In this document: piece by piece, positions 5,856-11,848 of the stretch | Layout of the letters: the number at the start of each line of letters is the position of its first letter | Numbering within the stretch: the stretch's first letter is position 1 | Source of the DNA: Solobacterium sp. | GTDB taxonomy: Bacteria; Bacillota_I; Bacilli_A; Erysipelotrichales; Erysipelotrichaceae | Assembly (NCBI GenBank): GCA_016284975.1 | Contig: JAEEPV010000313.1 | Coordinates: 1-11,848 of the forward strand | Direction: 5' to 3' | Length of the DNA stretch: 11,848 nt | Program-made: the position numbers and the translations under genes | Notes under the pieces: model-generated | Told to the model about the DNA's origin: nothing | Databases searched by the model: none | The model's input: only the letters and a program-made list of their open reading frames with translations

Positions 5856-7117
5856 AAGCAATCATTGGAAAACGTAACGGCGGTCAGCCTGTCCGCATTC
5901 CAAGTTCCAAGTCTCTTTCACACAGGGCGCTGATCTCTGCTTCGCTTGCGGAGGGGACATCTGTGATCCGAAGAATTGTGAAAAACCAGGATACGGAAGC
6001 GACGATGCGGGCACTTCGTTCCATCGGAGTGGAATTTGAAGAAACGGAAAATTATGAACTGATCGTTCACGGAGTCGGAAGGCCGTCACTCTGCAGGGAG
6101 AAGATTGTTGACTGCGGGGAATCCGGCAGTACACTTCGTTTTCTGATACCGCTGTTTTCCCTGTGTGAAAACGAAGCTGTTTTTACCGGACACGGAAAAC
6201 TGATGAACCGCCCGCAGACGATCTACGAAGAACTGTTTCGGAAGCAGGAACTTCTGTTTGAAAAAGAAGGGAATCTTCTTCGAGTCAAAGGACCGATTCA
6301 AAGCGGCTCCTACGAAATACAGGGTAATATTTCTTCTCAGTTTATTACCGGTCTTCTGTTTACGCTGCCGCTGTTAAACGGCAGATCAGAAATCCGGATT
6401 CTTCCTCCATATGAATCAAAGTCCTATGTAGGACTCACGGAAGATATTCTGGAACAGGCTGGCATCCGTTTTCAGGATCAGGGAGAACGGATAACAATCG
6501 AGGGAGAGAGTACCTATCGGCCGATTGATCTGGAAATTGACGGAGATGATTCGCAGGCTGCGTTTTTTGCGGAACTGGCAGTGACTTCGGGACATCCGGT
6601 CACCGTATATGGGATGCGTCATAACAGCAGACAGGGTGATCATGTGATTGTTTCTCTGTTTGAAAAAGCCGGCGGCCGGAGTATCCCCGTAGAAAACGGG
6701 TATCGGTTTGAACCGGGAAGGCCGATCGGATTTGAGGCGGATCTTTCGGACTGCCCGGATCTTGGCCCGGCACTGTTTGCGATGGCTGCGGCATGCGGGG
6801 AGGAAAGCAGGTTTACCGGATGCGAGCGGCTGCGGATTAAGGAAAGTGACCGAATTGAGGCAATGCGGCAGGAACTGGAAGCGCTGGGTGCGTCGGTACG
6901 TATAGAAAAAGATACGGTTTTTATCAAAGGCGCGCCATCTCTTAAAGGCGGCGTCGTACAGGGACATAATGATCATCGGATCGTTATGGCTCTTTCCGCA
7001 CTTTCACCGGTATGTGAGGCGCCGCTGGTCATAGAAGGAGCGGAAGCAGTTAACAAAAGCTATCCGGATTTCTTCAAAGATTTTCAGCAGGCAGGATCGG
7101 AGGTAATAATGGAATGA
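5852..7117 (+). CDS. aroA: 3-phosphoshikimate 1-carboxyvinyltransferase (EPSP synthase)
   Basis: This 421-residue enzyme joins phosphoenolpyruvate to shikimate 3-phosphate. The N terminus has SSKSLSHRA (18-26) with substrate residues K20, S21 and R25. The phosphoenolpyruvate loop reads CGESGSTLR (88-96), where E. coli has GNAGTAMR, a variant I associate with clostridial-type enzymes. D297 in DLSDCPD is the likely catalytic aspartate, followed by KESDR (330-334) and HNDHR (372-376). The two-domain inside-out barrel length is normal. The start is GTG at 5852, overlapping the preceding stop by four bases, with GGGAGAA about 9 nt upstream. Glyphosate sensitivity class cannot be judged from these motifs alone. 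tyrA overlaps its end by four bases. Confidence 0.96.
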   Translation: MKAIIGKRNGGQPVRIPSSKSLSHRALISASLAEGTSVIRRIVKNQDTEATMRALRSIGVEFEETENYELIVHGVGRPSLCREKIVDCGESGSTLRFLIPLFSLCENEAVFTGHGKLMNRPQTIYEELFRKQELLFEKEGNLLRVKGPIQSGSYEIQGNISSQFITGLLFTLPLLNGRSEIRILPPYESKSYVGLTEDILEQAGIRFQDQGERITIEGESTYRPIDLEIDGDDSQAAFFAELAVTSGHPVTVYGMRHNSRQGDHVIVSLFEKAGGRSIPVENGYRFEPGRPIGFEADLSDCPDLGPALFAMAAACGEESRFTGCERLRIKESDRIEAMRQELEALGASVRIEKDTVFIKGAPSLKGGVVQGHNDHRIVMALSALSPVCEAPLVIEGAEAVNKSYPDFFKDFQQAGSEVIME

Positions 7118-7974
7118 TTACGAAACAGTCTGTGATCGGAATTGTCGGTCTTGGCGTGCTCGGAGGAAGTTATGCACAGGCGCTTCATTCAGCAGGCTAT
7201 GAAAATATTATCGGTTTCGATATTGATTCTGAAGCACTGCAGTATGCGTTGGAAAACAAATGGATCAAAGAGGGCACCGAAGATCCGGAAAGAGCGATAG
7301 AATGCGATCTTCTGATCTTCTGCCTGTATCCCGGCGTATTCGCAAAGTGGATCAGGGAAAACCGGAGCCACCTGAAGGATGATGTTTTGATCAGCGATGT
7401 GACCGGAGTCAAACGGGCGGTTCTGAATCAGATCAATAAAGACCTGCCGAAAAGTGCTGAATTTATTGCCTGTCATCCGATGGCAGGACGGGAATCCAAG
7501 GGGATCCGGTTTGCGGATGCCGGCAGATTTCAGAATGCGAATTTTATTATTGTACCAACCGAGAATAATACACCGAAGGCAATCGAAACAATGCGGCAGC
7601 TGGCACAGGATATGGGATTCCGGAGAATCACGTGTCTCAGTGCCGATGAACATGATCGTATGATCAGTTTTCTTTCCCAGCTGACTCATGTGATTGCAGT
7701 CTCACTGATGAATGCAAATGACAATACCAATCTTGCGGAATATACGGGAGATTCTTTTCGCGACCTGACCCGGATTGCCCGCATTAATGAAGATATGTGG
7801 CCGGAACTGTTTGTTCTGAACAAAGATTTTCTGATACAGGATATTGATGATTTTATCCGCGAGCTGGAAACCTTCCGGGAAATGATTCAGAAAGAGGATA
7901 CGGAGGGAATGAAACAGAAGATGATACTTTCTACAGAGCGCCGGCAGATGTTTGACGGGAAGGAGAAAAAATAA
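7114..7974 (+). CDS. tyrA: Prephenate dehydrogenase (TyrA family)
   Basis: This 286-residue enzyme oxidatively decarboxylates prephenate (or arogenate) towards tyrosine. The Rossmann loop GLGVLGGS (12-19) is followed by GFDID, whose acidic D36 at the end of the second strand suggests NAD rather than NADP. Family segments SDVTGVK (94-100), CHPMAGRESKG (120-130, with the catalytic-type H121), LTH (190-192) and SFRDLTRIA (214-222) are present. It ends after the helical dimerisation domain, without the C-terminal ACT domain found in Bacillus-type enzymes and without a chorismate mutase domain, so tyrosine feedback through an ACT domain is not expected. GGAGG (7099-7103) lies 10 nt before the ATG. 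The start overlaps the aroA stop (ATGA) and the stop overlaps the aroQ start (TAATG). Confidence 0.94.
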   Translation: MITKQSVIGIVGLGVLGGSYAQALHSAGYENIIGFDIDSEALQYALENKWIKEGTEDPERAIECDLLIFCLYPGVFAKWIRENRSHLKDDVLISDVTGVKRAVLNQINKDLPKSAEFIACHPMAGRESKGIRFADAGRFQNANFIIVPTENNTPKAIETMRQLAQDMGFRRITCLSADEHDRMISFLSQLTHVIAVSLMNANDNTNLAEYTGDSFRDLTRIARINEDMWPELFVLNKDFLIQDIDDFIRELETFREMIQKEDTEGMKQKMILSTERRQMFDGKEKK

Positions 7975-8420
7975 TGAAGATCATGGTAATCAACGGACCA
8001 AACCTGAATATGGTCGGAATCCGCGAGAAGAATATATATGGAACCGTTAATTATGAGACCATTATCCGCATGATCAAAGAAGAAGCTGAAAAACGCGGTG
8101 TGGAAACCGACTGCCGTCAGTCCAATCATGAGGGAGATCTCGTAGACTGGATCCAGGAAGCGTTTTTCCAGCATTACGATGGTATCGTGATCAATCCGGG
8201 CGCATATACGCATACGAGTATTGCACTTGCGGATGCGGTTCATGCGATCGAACCGATGCCGGTTGTAGAGGTGCATATCAGTGATATCAGCCAGAGGGAA
8301 GAGTTCCGGCATATATCCTATGAAGCTGCTTACTGTATCGCGCAGATCAAGGGCCGTGGCCCACAGGGGTACGTAGACGCCATCGACTGTGTTATTGAAC
8401 ATCTGAAAAAGGCGGAATAA
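7974..8420 (+). CDS. aroQ: 3-dehydroquinate dehydratase, type II
   Basis: This 148-residue protein dehydrates 3-dehydroquinate to 3-dehydroshikimate by the type II (trans-elimination) mechanism and would form a dodecamer. Signature positions are GPNLNMVGIRE (8-18) with the catalytic-loop R17, IYG with the catalytic Y22, QSNHEGDL (49-56), NPGAYTHTS (74-82), the E99/H101 pair in VEVHIS, REEFRHIS (108-115), and the closing GRGPQGY. Length is normal. It is unrelated to the type I AroD enzyme and should not be confused with the AroQ-class chorismate mutase of similar name. AAGGAG (7960-7965) lies 8 nt before the ATG, which overlaps the tyrA stop by one base. Confidence 0.96.
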   Translation: MKIMVINGPNLNMVGIREKNIYGTVNYETIIRMIKEEAEKRGVETDCRQSNHEGDLVDWIQEAFFQHYDGIVINPGAYTHTSIALADAVHAIEPMPVVEVHISDISQREEFRHISYEAAYCIAQIKGRGPQGYVDAIDCVIEHLKKAE

Positions 8421-8430
8421 GATAGAATCC

Positions 8431-8784
8431 ATGAAGAAGAAAGAATGGATCATAATCGCTGTTCTGGCAGCTGTCAGTATTGCGGCGATACTGTATATGA
8501 GATTGAGGCCAAAAAGCAGCGGATATGTAGTGGCGGTTCAGCATCGGATGACAATCGTAAAGGAATTTGATCCAATGGTGGATGCGATATATCACATTGA
8601 CGGAGATGTCGGAGGTCTGGACGTAGAGGTCAAAGATGGTCGGTGGCACGTGATCAACGAGCATTGCCCGAATCATATTTGCGCTCAGATGGGATGGATG
8701 GGAGTGGAAGATAATCTCATGCCTATCACCTGTCTTCCAAACAATGTTGTTATTTTCCTGCAGGAGTCACCAGATGGGAATTGA
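8431..8784 (+). CDS. NusG domain II-containing membrane-anchored protein
   Basis: This small protein of 117 residues has a basic start (MKKKE), one hydrophobic segment at about 6-23, and a soluble part that fits the NusG_II family: strand-rich, with DVEVKDGRWHVI (64-75), HCPNHIC (78-84) and C101 in ITCLPNNVVI. The three cysteines C79, C84 and C101 are typical of the family and could form a disulfide or bind a ligand. The topology predicts that the domain faces outside. Despite the name it is not a transcription factor. It is usually found beside Gx-transporter genes, as here, where the next gene overlaps by 11 bp. Its ribosome binding site is weak, so translation may depend on ribosomes coming from aroQ, 10 bp upstream. 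From memory, a similar pair in Listeria extracellular electron transfer loci is called EetA/EetB; that link is inference. Confidence 0.75.
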   Translation: MKKKEWIIIAVLAAVSIAAILYMRLRPKSSGYVVAVQHRMTIVKEFDPMVDAIYHIDGDVGGLDVEVKDGRWHVINEHCPNHICAQMGWMGVEDNLMPITCLPNNVVIFLQESPDGN

Positions 8785-9286
8785 GAGAAACAGACGGTTT
8801 ACATATCTGGCGATGCTTTCTGCGGTGGCGATTGCCCTGAATTTACTGGAGTCGATTTATATCGGACCAATCTTTGGTGTACTGCGGCTTGGTCTTGCCA
8901 ATATCGCAGCGTTGCTGGCACTGAAGCTGATGGGACGAAAAGAAATGGTAATCGTCAATGTCATGCGTGTCGTAATTGGCAATCTTTTGAGAGGCACAAT
9001 CTTCGGAAGTACCTTCTGGATCAGTTCGGGAGGTGTGCTGCTTTCCAGTACTGTCATGGTTCTGCTGAATATGGCGGATGCTTCGATTCTGTTTACTTCC
9101 ATATGCGGTTCGATTGCGCATTCTATGGGGCAGGTGCTGATCGTTTCCTTCCTCTATAAACAGATCGGGATGACGGCGATTCTCCCATACCTGCTGCTGG
9201 GGTCTATACCGACCGGTATCGCGATCGGCGTAACAGCGAATCTGGTTTTAAAACACATTCGTCCTCTGACGGAAAAGAAGAGATAA
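8774..9286 (+). CDS. Gx transporter family membrane protein (heptaprenyl diphosphate synthase component I-like)
   Basis: This 170-residue protein is almost wholly hydrophobic, with five or six membrane segments. The segment GVLRLGLANIAALLAL (residues 35-50) is the family hallmark of the Gx/Hpre_diP_synt_I group. Members were named after heptaprenyl diphosphate synthase component I but are integral membrane proteins resembling substrate-binding subunits of ECF-type importers, so a prenyl synthase activity is doubtful. AGGAG (8762-8766) is 7 nt before the ATG at 8774; an ATG 30 nt earlier in frame is less likely. The gene overlaps the NusG-II gene by 11 bp and is the last gene of the operon, directly followed by a terminator. 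The substrate is unknown; the setting would suit a flavin, quinone-precursor or aromatic compound. Confidence 0.78.
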   Translation: MGIERNRRFTYLAMLSAVAIALNLLESIYIGPIFGVLRLGLANIAALLALKLMGRKEMVIVNVMRVVIGNLLRGTIFGSTFWISSGGVLLSSTVMVLLNMADASILFTSICGSIAHSMGQVLIVSFLYKQIGMTAILPYLLLGSIPTGIAIGVTANLVLKHIRPLTEKKR

Positions 9287-9309
9287 TGACCGTTCGTCAT
9301 TGTTTTTTT
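9285..9309 (+). terminator. Intrinsic terminator of the aromatic operon
   Basis: A perfect 6-bp stem, AATGAC (9285-9290) with GTCATT (9296-9301), closes a 5-nt loop and is followed by G and seven T (9303-9309). The hairpin begins inside the stop codon of the Gx gene. The stem is short and AT-rich, so some read-through into the sucrose genes is possible. Confidence 0.75.
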
Positions 9310-9316
9310 ATTTCAT

Positions 9317-9345
9317 GCTTTTCGAAAGATAAATTCCTATATAAT
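9317..9345 (+). promoter_or_regulatory. Candidate promoter of the fructokinase-amylosucrase genes
   Basis: TATAAT at 9340-9345 is a perfect -10 box in an AT-rich stretch. The -35 region (GCTTTT at 9317-9322, 17-bp spacer) is poor. It lies between the operon terminator and the fructokinase start, giving a leader of about 27 nt that contains AGGAG at 9363-9367. No inverted-repeat operator was seen in the 92-bp gap. Confidence 0.55.
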
Positions 9346-9378
9346 TAAACTATTAACGAAAGAGGAGATTTAATAATT

Positions 9379-10353
9379 ATGTCCAAAAGGTTCGATGTAA
9401 CTGCACTTGGCGAACTCCTGATTGATTTTACTCAGAATGGGATGTCAGAACAGGGAAACCCTGTTTTTGAAGCAAATCCGGGCGGTGCTCCTTGCAATGT
9501 GCTGTCCATGCTGTCCCGTCTTGGCAGAAAGACTGCTTTCATCGGTAAAGTTGGTAATGACGGATTCGGCAAACAGCTGACAGAAGCAATCGAGGAAGTA
9601 GGAATCAATGCTGAAGGCCTGCTGTACGATGATGAAGTTCATACGACGCTCGCGCTTGTTCATACATTGGCGGACGGTGATCGGGATTTTTCCTTCTATC
9701 GTAATCCGGGAGCGGATATGAATTTGAATGAGAATGAGCTTCCTGCAGATCTGATCAAAGATGCGAAGGTCTTCCATTTCGGAACGCTTTCTCTGACCGA
9801 TGAACCGGTCAAGAGTGCAACCCATAAAGCGGTTGCGGTTGCGGAAGCGGAAGGACTGCTGCGTTCGTTTGATCCGAATCTGCGCCCGCCGCTCTGGAAG
9901 AGTCTGGATGATGCGAAGCGGGAAGTTGCCTGGGGACTGCAGCACTGTGATGTGCTGAAGATTTCAGACAATGAGATCACCTGGTTCACCGGTCTGGATG
10001 ACTATGATGAAGGCATTGCATATCTTCGGAAAAACTATCCGGATATCAAGCTGATCTGTCTGTCTCTGGGGCCGGATGGAAGCCGTGCCTATTACAAAGA
10101 CATCCGAGTGGAGGTAAAGCCGTTCCTTCAGAAAGAAACGATTGAAACGACCGGTGCCGGCGATACCTTCGGTGCCTGCGTGATCGATGGGGTTCTGGAA
10201 GAAGGGATCGACAGCCTCGATGCTGAAAAACTGACACGGATTCTGACATTTGCCAATGCGGCAGCTTCCATCGTTACAACTAAAAAAGGAGCTCTGCGCG
10301 TAATGCCGGACAGAGCGGCCGTTGAAGCGTTCATCGCTTCCTTCAAAGGATAA
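9379..10353 (+). CDS. scrK: Fructokinase, PfkB/ribokinase family
   Basis: This 324-residue kinase belongs to the PfkB family. The N-terminal GELLIDF and NPGGAPCNV (33-41) form the sugar site, GKVGNDGFG (56-64) follows, DPNLRP (165-170) is characteristic of bacterial fructokinases, and TTGAGDTFGA (257-266) carries the anion hole and catalytic base D262. It would phosphorylate fructose with ATP to fructose 6-phosphate in the cytoplasm. The next gene encodes an amylosucrase, which releases fructose from sucrose, so the substrate assignment fits the context. AGGAG at 9363-9367 lies 11 nt before the ATG. Length is normal and the frame is intact. Its stop codon directly abuts the downstream TTG start. 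Other PfkB sugars (for example 2-keto-3-deoxygluconate) are possible but less likely. Confidence 0.9.
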   Translation: MSKRFDVTALGELLIDFTQNGMSEQGNPVFEANPGGAPCNVLSMLSRLGRKTAFIGKVGNDGFGKQLTEAIEEVGINAEGLLYDDEVHTTLALVHTLADGDRDFSFYRNPGADMNLNENELPADLIKDAKVFHFGTLSLTDEPVKSATHKAVAVAEAEGLLRSFDPNLRPPLWKSLDDAKREVAWGLQHCDVLKISDNEITWFTGLDDYDEGIAYLRKNYPDIKLICLSLGPDGSRAYYKDIRVEVKPFLQKETIETTGAGDTFGACVIDGVLEEGIDSLDAEKLTRILTFANAAASIVTTKKGALRVMPDRAAVEAFIASFKG

Positions 10354-11848
10354 TTGAAAAACCGTATGACATTAGAAAAGAAACGTGATCCGGTGTTTGT
10401 GAAGCGTCTGAATGAATGTCTTGATGAACTGAAATGGCTCTATATGGAACTTTATCAGGACGAACATGCATTCGATTATTTCACAGACATGTTGTATCAG
10501 TTCTATACGGATCGTTCAAAACAACTGAAAAAGTGGGATGAGAAGCGCATTGCTGCCAAAGACTGGTATAAAGGCAATCAGATGCTTGGCATGGTAATGT
10601 ATGCCAATGCGTTTGCAAAAAATATCAACGGTGTACGCAAACATCTGGATTATATCGAAGAATGCGGCGTCAATTATCTTCACCTCATGCCGTTGCTTGA
10701 ATCTCCGGAAGGAAGAAGTGACGGCGGTTATGCGGTCAGCGACTTCCGCAAGGTGGAGCCTGCACTTGGTACGATCAAAGATCTTGCGGCGTTATCAGCC
10801 GACTGTCATAAACGCGGCATCTCGGTCTGTCTGGATTTTGTGATGAATCATACCAGTTAGGATCATGAATGGGCGGTAAAGGCAAAGCAGGGAGATATCG
10901 AATGTCAGAACCGGTATTTCTTCTACGATGACTGGACCATTCCAAACGAATTTGAAAAGACGGTGCCGCAGGTATTCCCGACAACGGCTCCAGGAAACTT
11001 TACCTGGAATGAAGAGACCGGAAAGGTTGTTATGACAACCTTCTATCCCTACCAGTGGGATCTAAACTATGCCAATCCGACCGTCTTCAATGATATGACG
11101 GCGAACATGCTGTTTCTTTGCAACAATGGTGTGGATATCATACGGCTTGATGCAGTGCCGTATATCTGGAAAGAGCTTGGCACCAACTGCCGCAATCTGC
11201 CGCAGGTTCATAACCTTGTACGGATGATGCATATGGCGGCGGATGTTGTATGTCCGGGAACGCTTCTGCTTGGAGAAGTCGTCATGGAGCCAAGCAAAGT
11301 TGTACCGTACTTCGGAACCGTCGAAAAACCGGAGTGCCAGATGCTCTACAATGTCACAACAATGGCCAGTACCTGGCATACGCTTGCCAGCCGCAGTGTC
11401 AAACTGCTTTCTCATCAGCTTGAGACAGTGTTCGCACTGCCGAAGGATTATACCTTCCTGAACTATCTGCGCTGTCATGATGATATTGGATGGGGTCTTG
11501 ATTACGAATACCTGGAATCCGATGGTCTCAAACAGATCCCGCATAAAAAATATCTGAATGATTATCTGACCGGTAAGTGGGAGGGAAGTGATTCCCGCGG
11601 AGAACTTTATAACGATGATCCGAGGCTCGGTGATGCAAGGCTGTGCGGAACAACCGCATCCCTTTGCGGCATTGAGACTGCACTGTACGAAAAGGACAGT
11701 GCCAAACTGGAGTGGTCACTTCGTCTGGATATCATGCTGCATGCATTCCTGTTAACGCAAAGCGGTGTTCCGGTATTGTATTCCGGAGATGAGATCGGCC
11801 AGCTGAATGATTATTCCTATCATGATGATCCGGAAAAATGTGCCGACA
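10354..11848 (+). pseudogene. Amylosucrase (GH13), interrupted by an in-frame TAG and cut by the window edge
   Basis: The frame encodes a sucrose-using GH13 glucosyltransferase of the amylosucrase type. Before the stop are an N-terminal helical region and the barrel start NYLHLMPL (residues 107-114), SDGGYAVSDFR (122-132) and DFVMNHTS (161-168). Then TAG (10858-10860) stands where the family continues with a residue followed by EHEWA; here DHEWA follows in the same frame. The next 329 codons have no further stop or frameshift and keep all catalytic residues: the nucleophile in DIIRLDAV (Asp, near 11150), acid/base Glu in LLGEVV (near 11275), and HDDIGW (near 11480). Typical segments YQWDLNYANP and SGDEIGQLND are also present. 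The start is either TTG at 10354, adjoining the fructokinase stop, or ATG at 10366; AAAGGA (10345-10350) suits neither ideally. It may be a recent nonsense pseudogene, a read-through gene or a sequence error. Confidence 0.85.
10858..10860 (+). other. In-frame TAG within the amylosucrase reading frame
   Basis: The TAG lies right after NHTS, at codon 169 counted from 10354, in the first conserved GH13 region. The following codons GAT CAT GAA TGG continue the family motif without a gap, so this is a substitution and not an indel. A single base change from CAG, AAG, GAG, TAT or TAC would produce it. The next base is G, and no in-frame ATG with a ribosome binding site follows closely to restart translation. 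Confidence 0.9.

Noticed and set aside
8744..8773. Earlier ATG extending the Gx-transporter protein by 10 residues
   Set aside because: AGGAG at 8762-8766 is correctly spaced for the ATG at 8774, and the extension would enlarge the overlap with the NusG-II gene for no gain in similarity.
10858..10860. General reassignment of TAG to a sense codon in this organism
   Set aside because: No other complete gene in the window contains an in-frame TAG; a single site cannot support reassignment, though absence of TAG as a terminator keeps rare read-through possible.
10861..11848. Independent gene starting after the TAG
   Set aside because: No start codon with a ribosome binding site stands in the amylosucrase frame just after the stop, and the sequence resumes in the middle of a conserved motif.

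Overview
The window looks like a chromosomal segment of a low-to-moderate GC Gram-positive bacterium (Bacillota). Gene content, strong AGGAGG-type ribosome binding sites and TATAAT-type promoters all point that way. A lysine-rich histone-like protein, a shikimate dehydrogenase-kinase fusion, and a Gx-transporter/NusG-II pair would suit an Erysipelotrichia-like gut lineage, but that placement is inference. No transposase, integrase, phage gene, tRNA, rRNA or CRISPR array was seen.

Layout. (1) Positions 1-345, minus strand: the 5' part of an NAD(P)H-hydrate epimerase gene (nnrE) running off the left edge. (2) Positions 346-539: a divergent intergenic region with one promoter per direction and a perfect 7-bp dyad. 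(3) Positions 540-1034: a Lys/Ala-rich histone-H1-like protein with a small C-terminal globular domain, closed by an intrinsic terminator. (4) Positions 1091-1624, minus strand: an unrecognised small polytopic membrane protein. (5) Positions 1658-9286: a tightly packed nine-gene aromatic amino acid operon, pheA-aroB-aroC-aroE/aroK-aroA-tyrA-aroQ followed by a NusG-domain-II protein and a Gx-transporter family membrane protein, closed by a hairpin with a T7 tract. (6) Positions 9379-11848: a sucrose-use module of fructokinase and a GH13 amylosucrase. The amylosucrase frame is broken by one in-frame TAG and continues beyond the right edge.

How the genes work together. The operon encodes every step from DAHP to chorismate: AroB, AroQ (type II dehydroquinase), AroE, AroK, AroA and AroC. 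It also encodes the prephenate-consuming branch enzymes for phenylalanine (PheA, with a Phe-sensing ACT domain) and tyrosine (TyrA). DAHP synthase and chorismate mutase, the steps at the entrance and at the branch, are not present in the window. Most junctions are 0-10 bp or overlap (GTGA, ATGA, TAATG, an 11-bp overlap), which indicates translational coupling. In the sucrose module, amylosucrase would transfer glucose from sucrose to an alpha-glucan and release fructose, which the adjacent fructokinase would phosphorylate.

The points most worth a second look are: the TAG inside an otherwise intact amylosucrase, in a window where none of the 12 complete genes ends in TAG; the AroE-AroK fusion; the histone-like protein with a domain I cannot name; and the Gx/NusG-II pair at the end of a shikimate operon.
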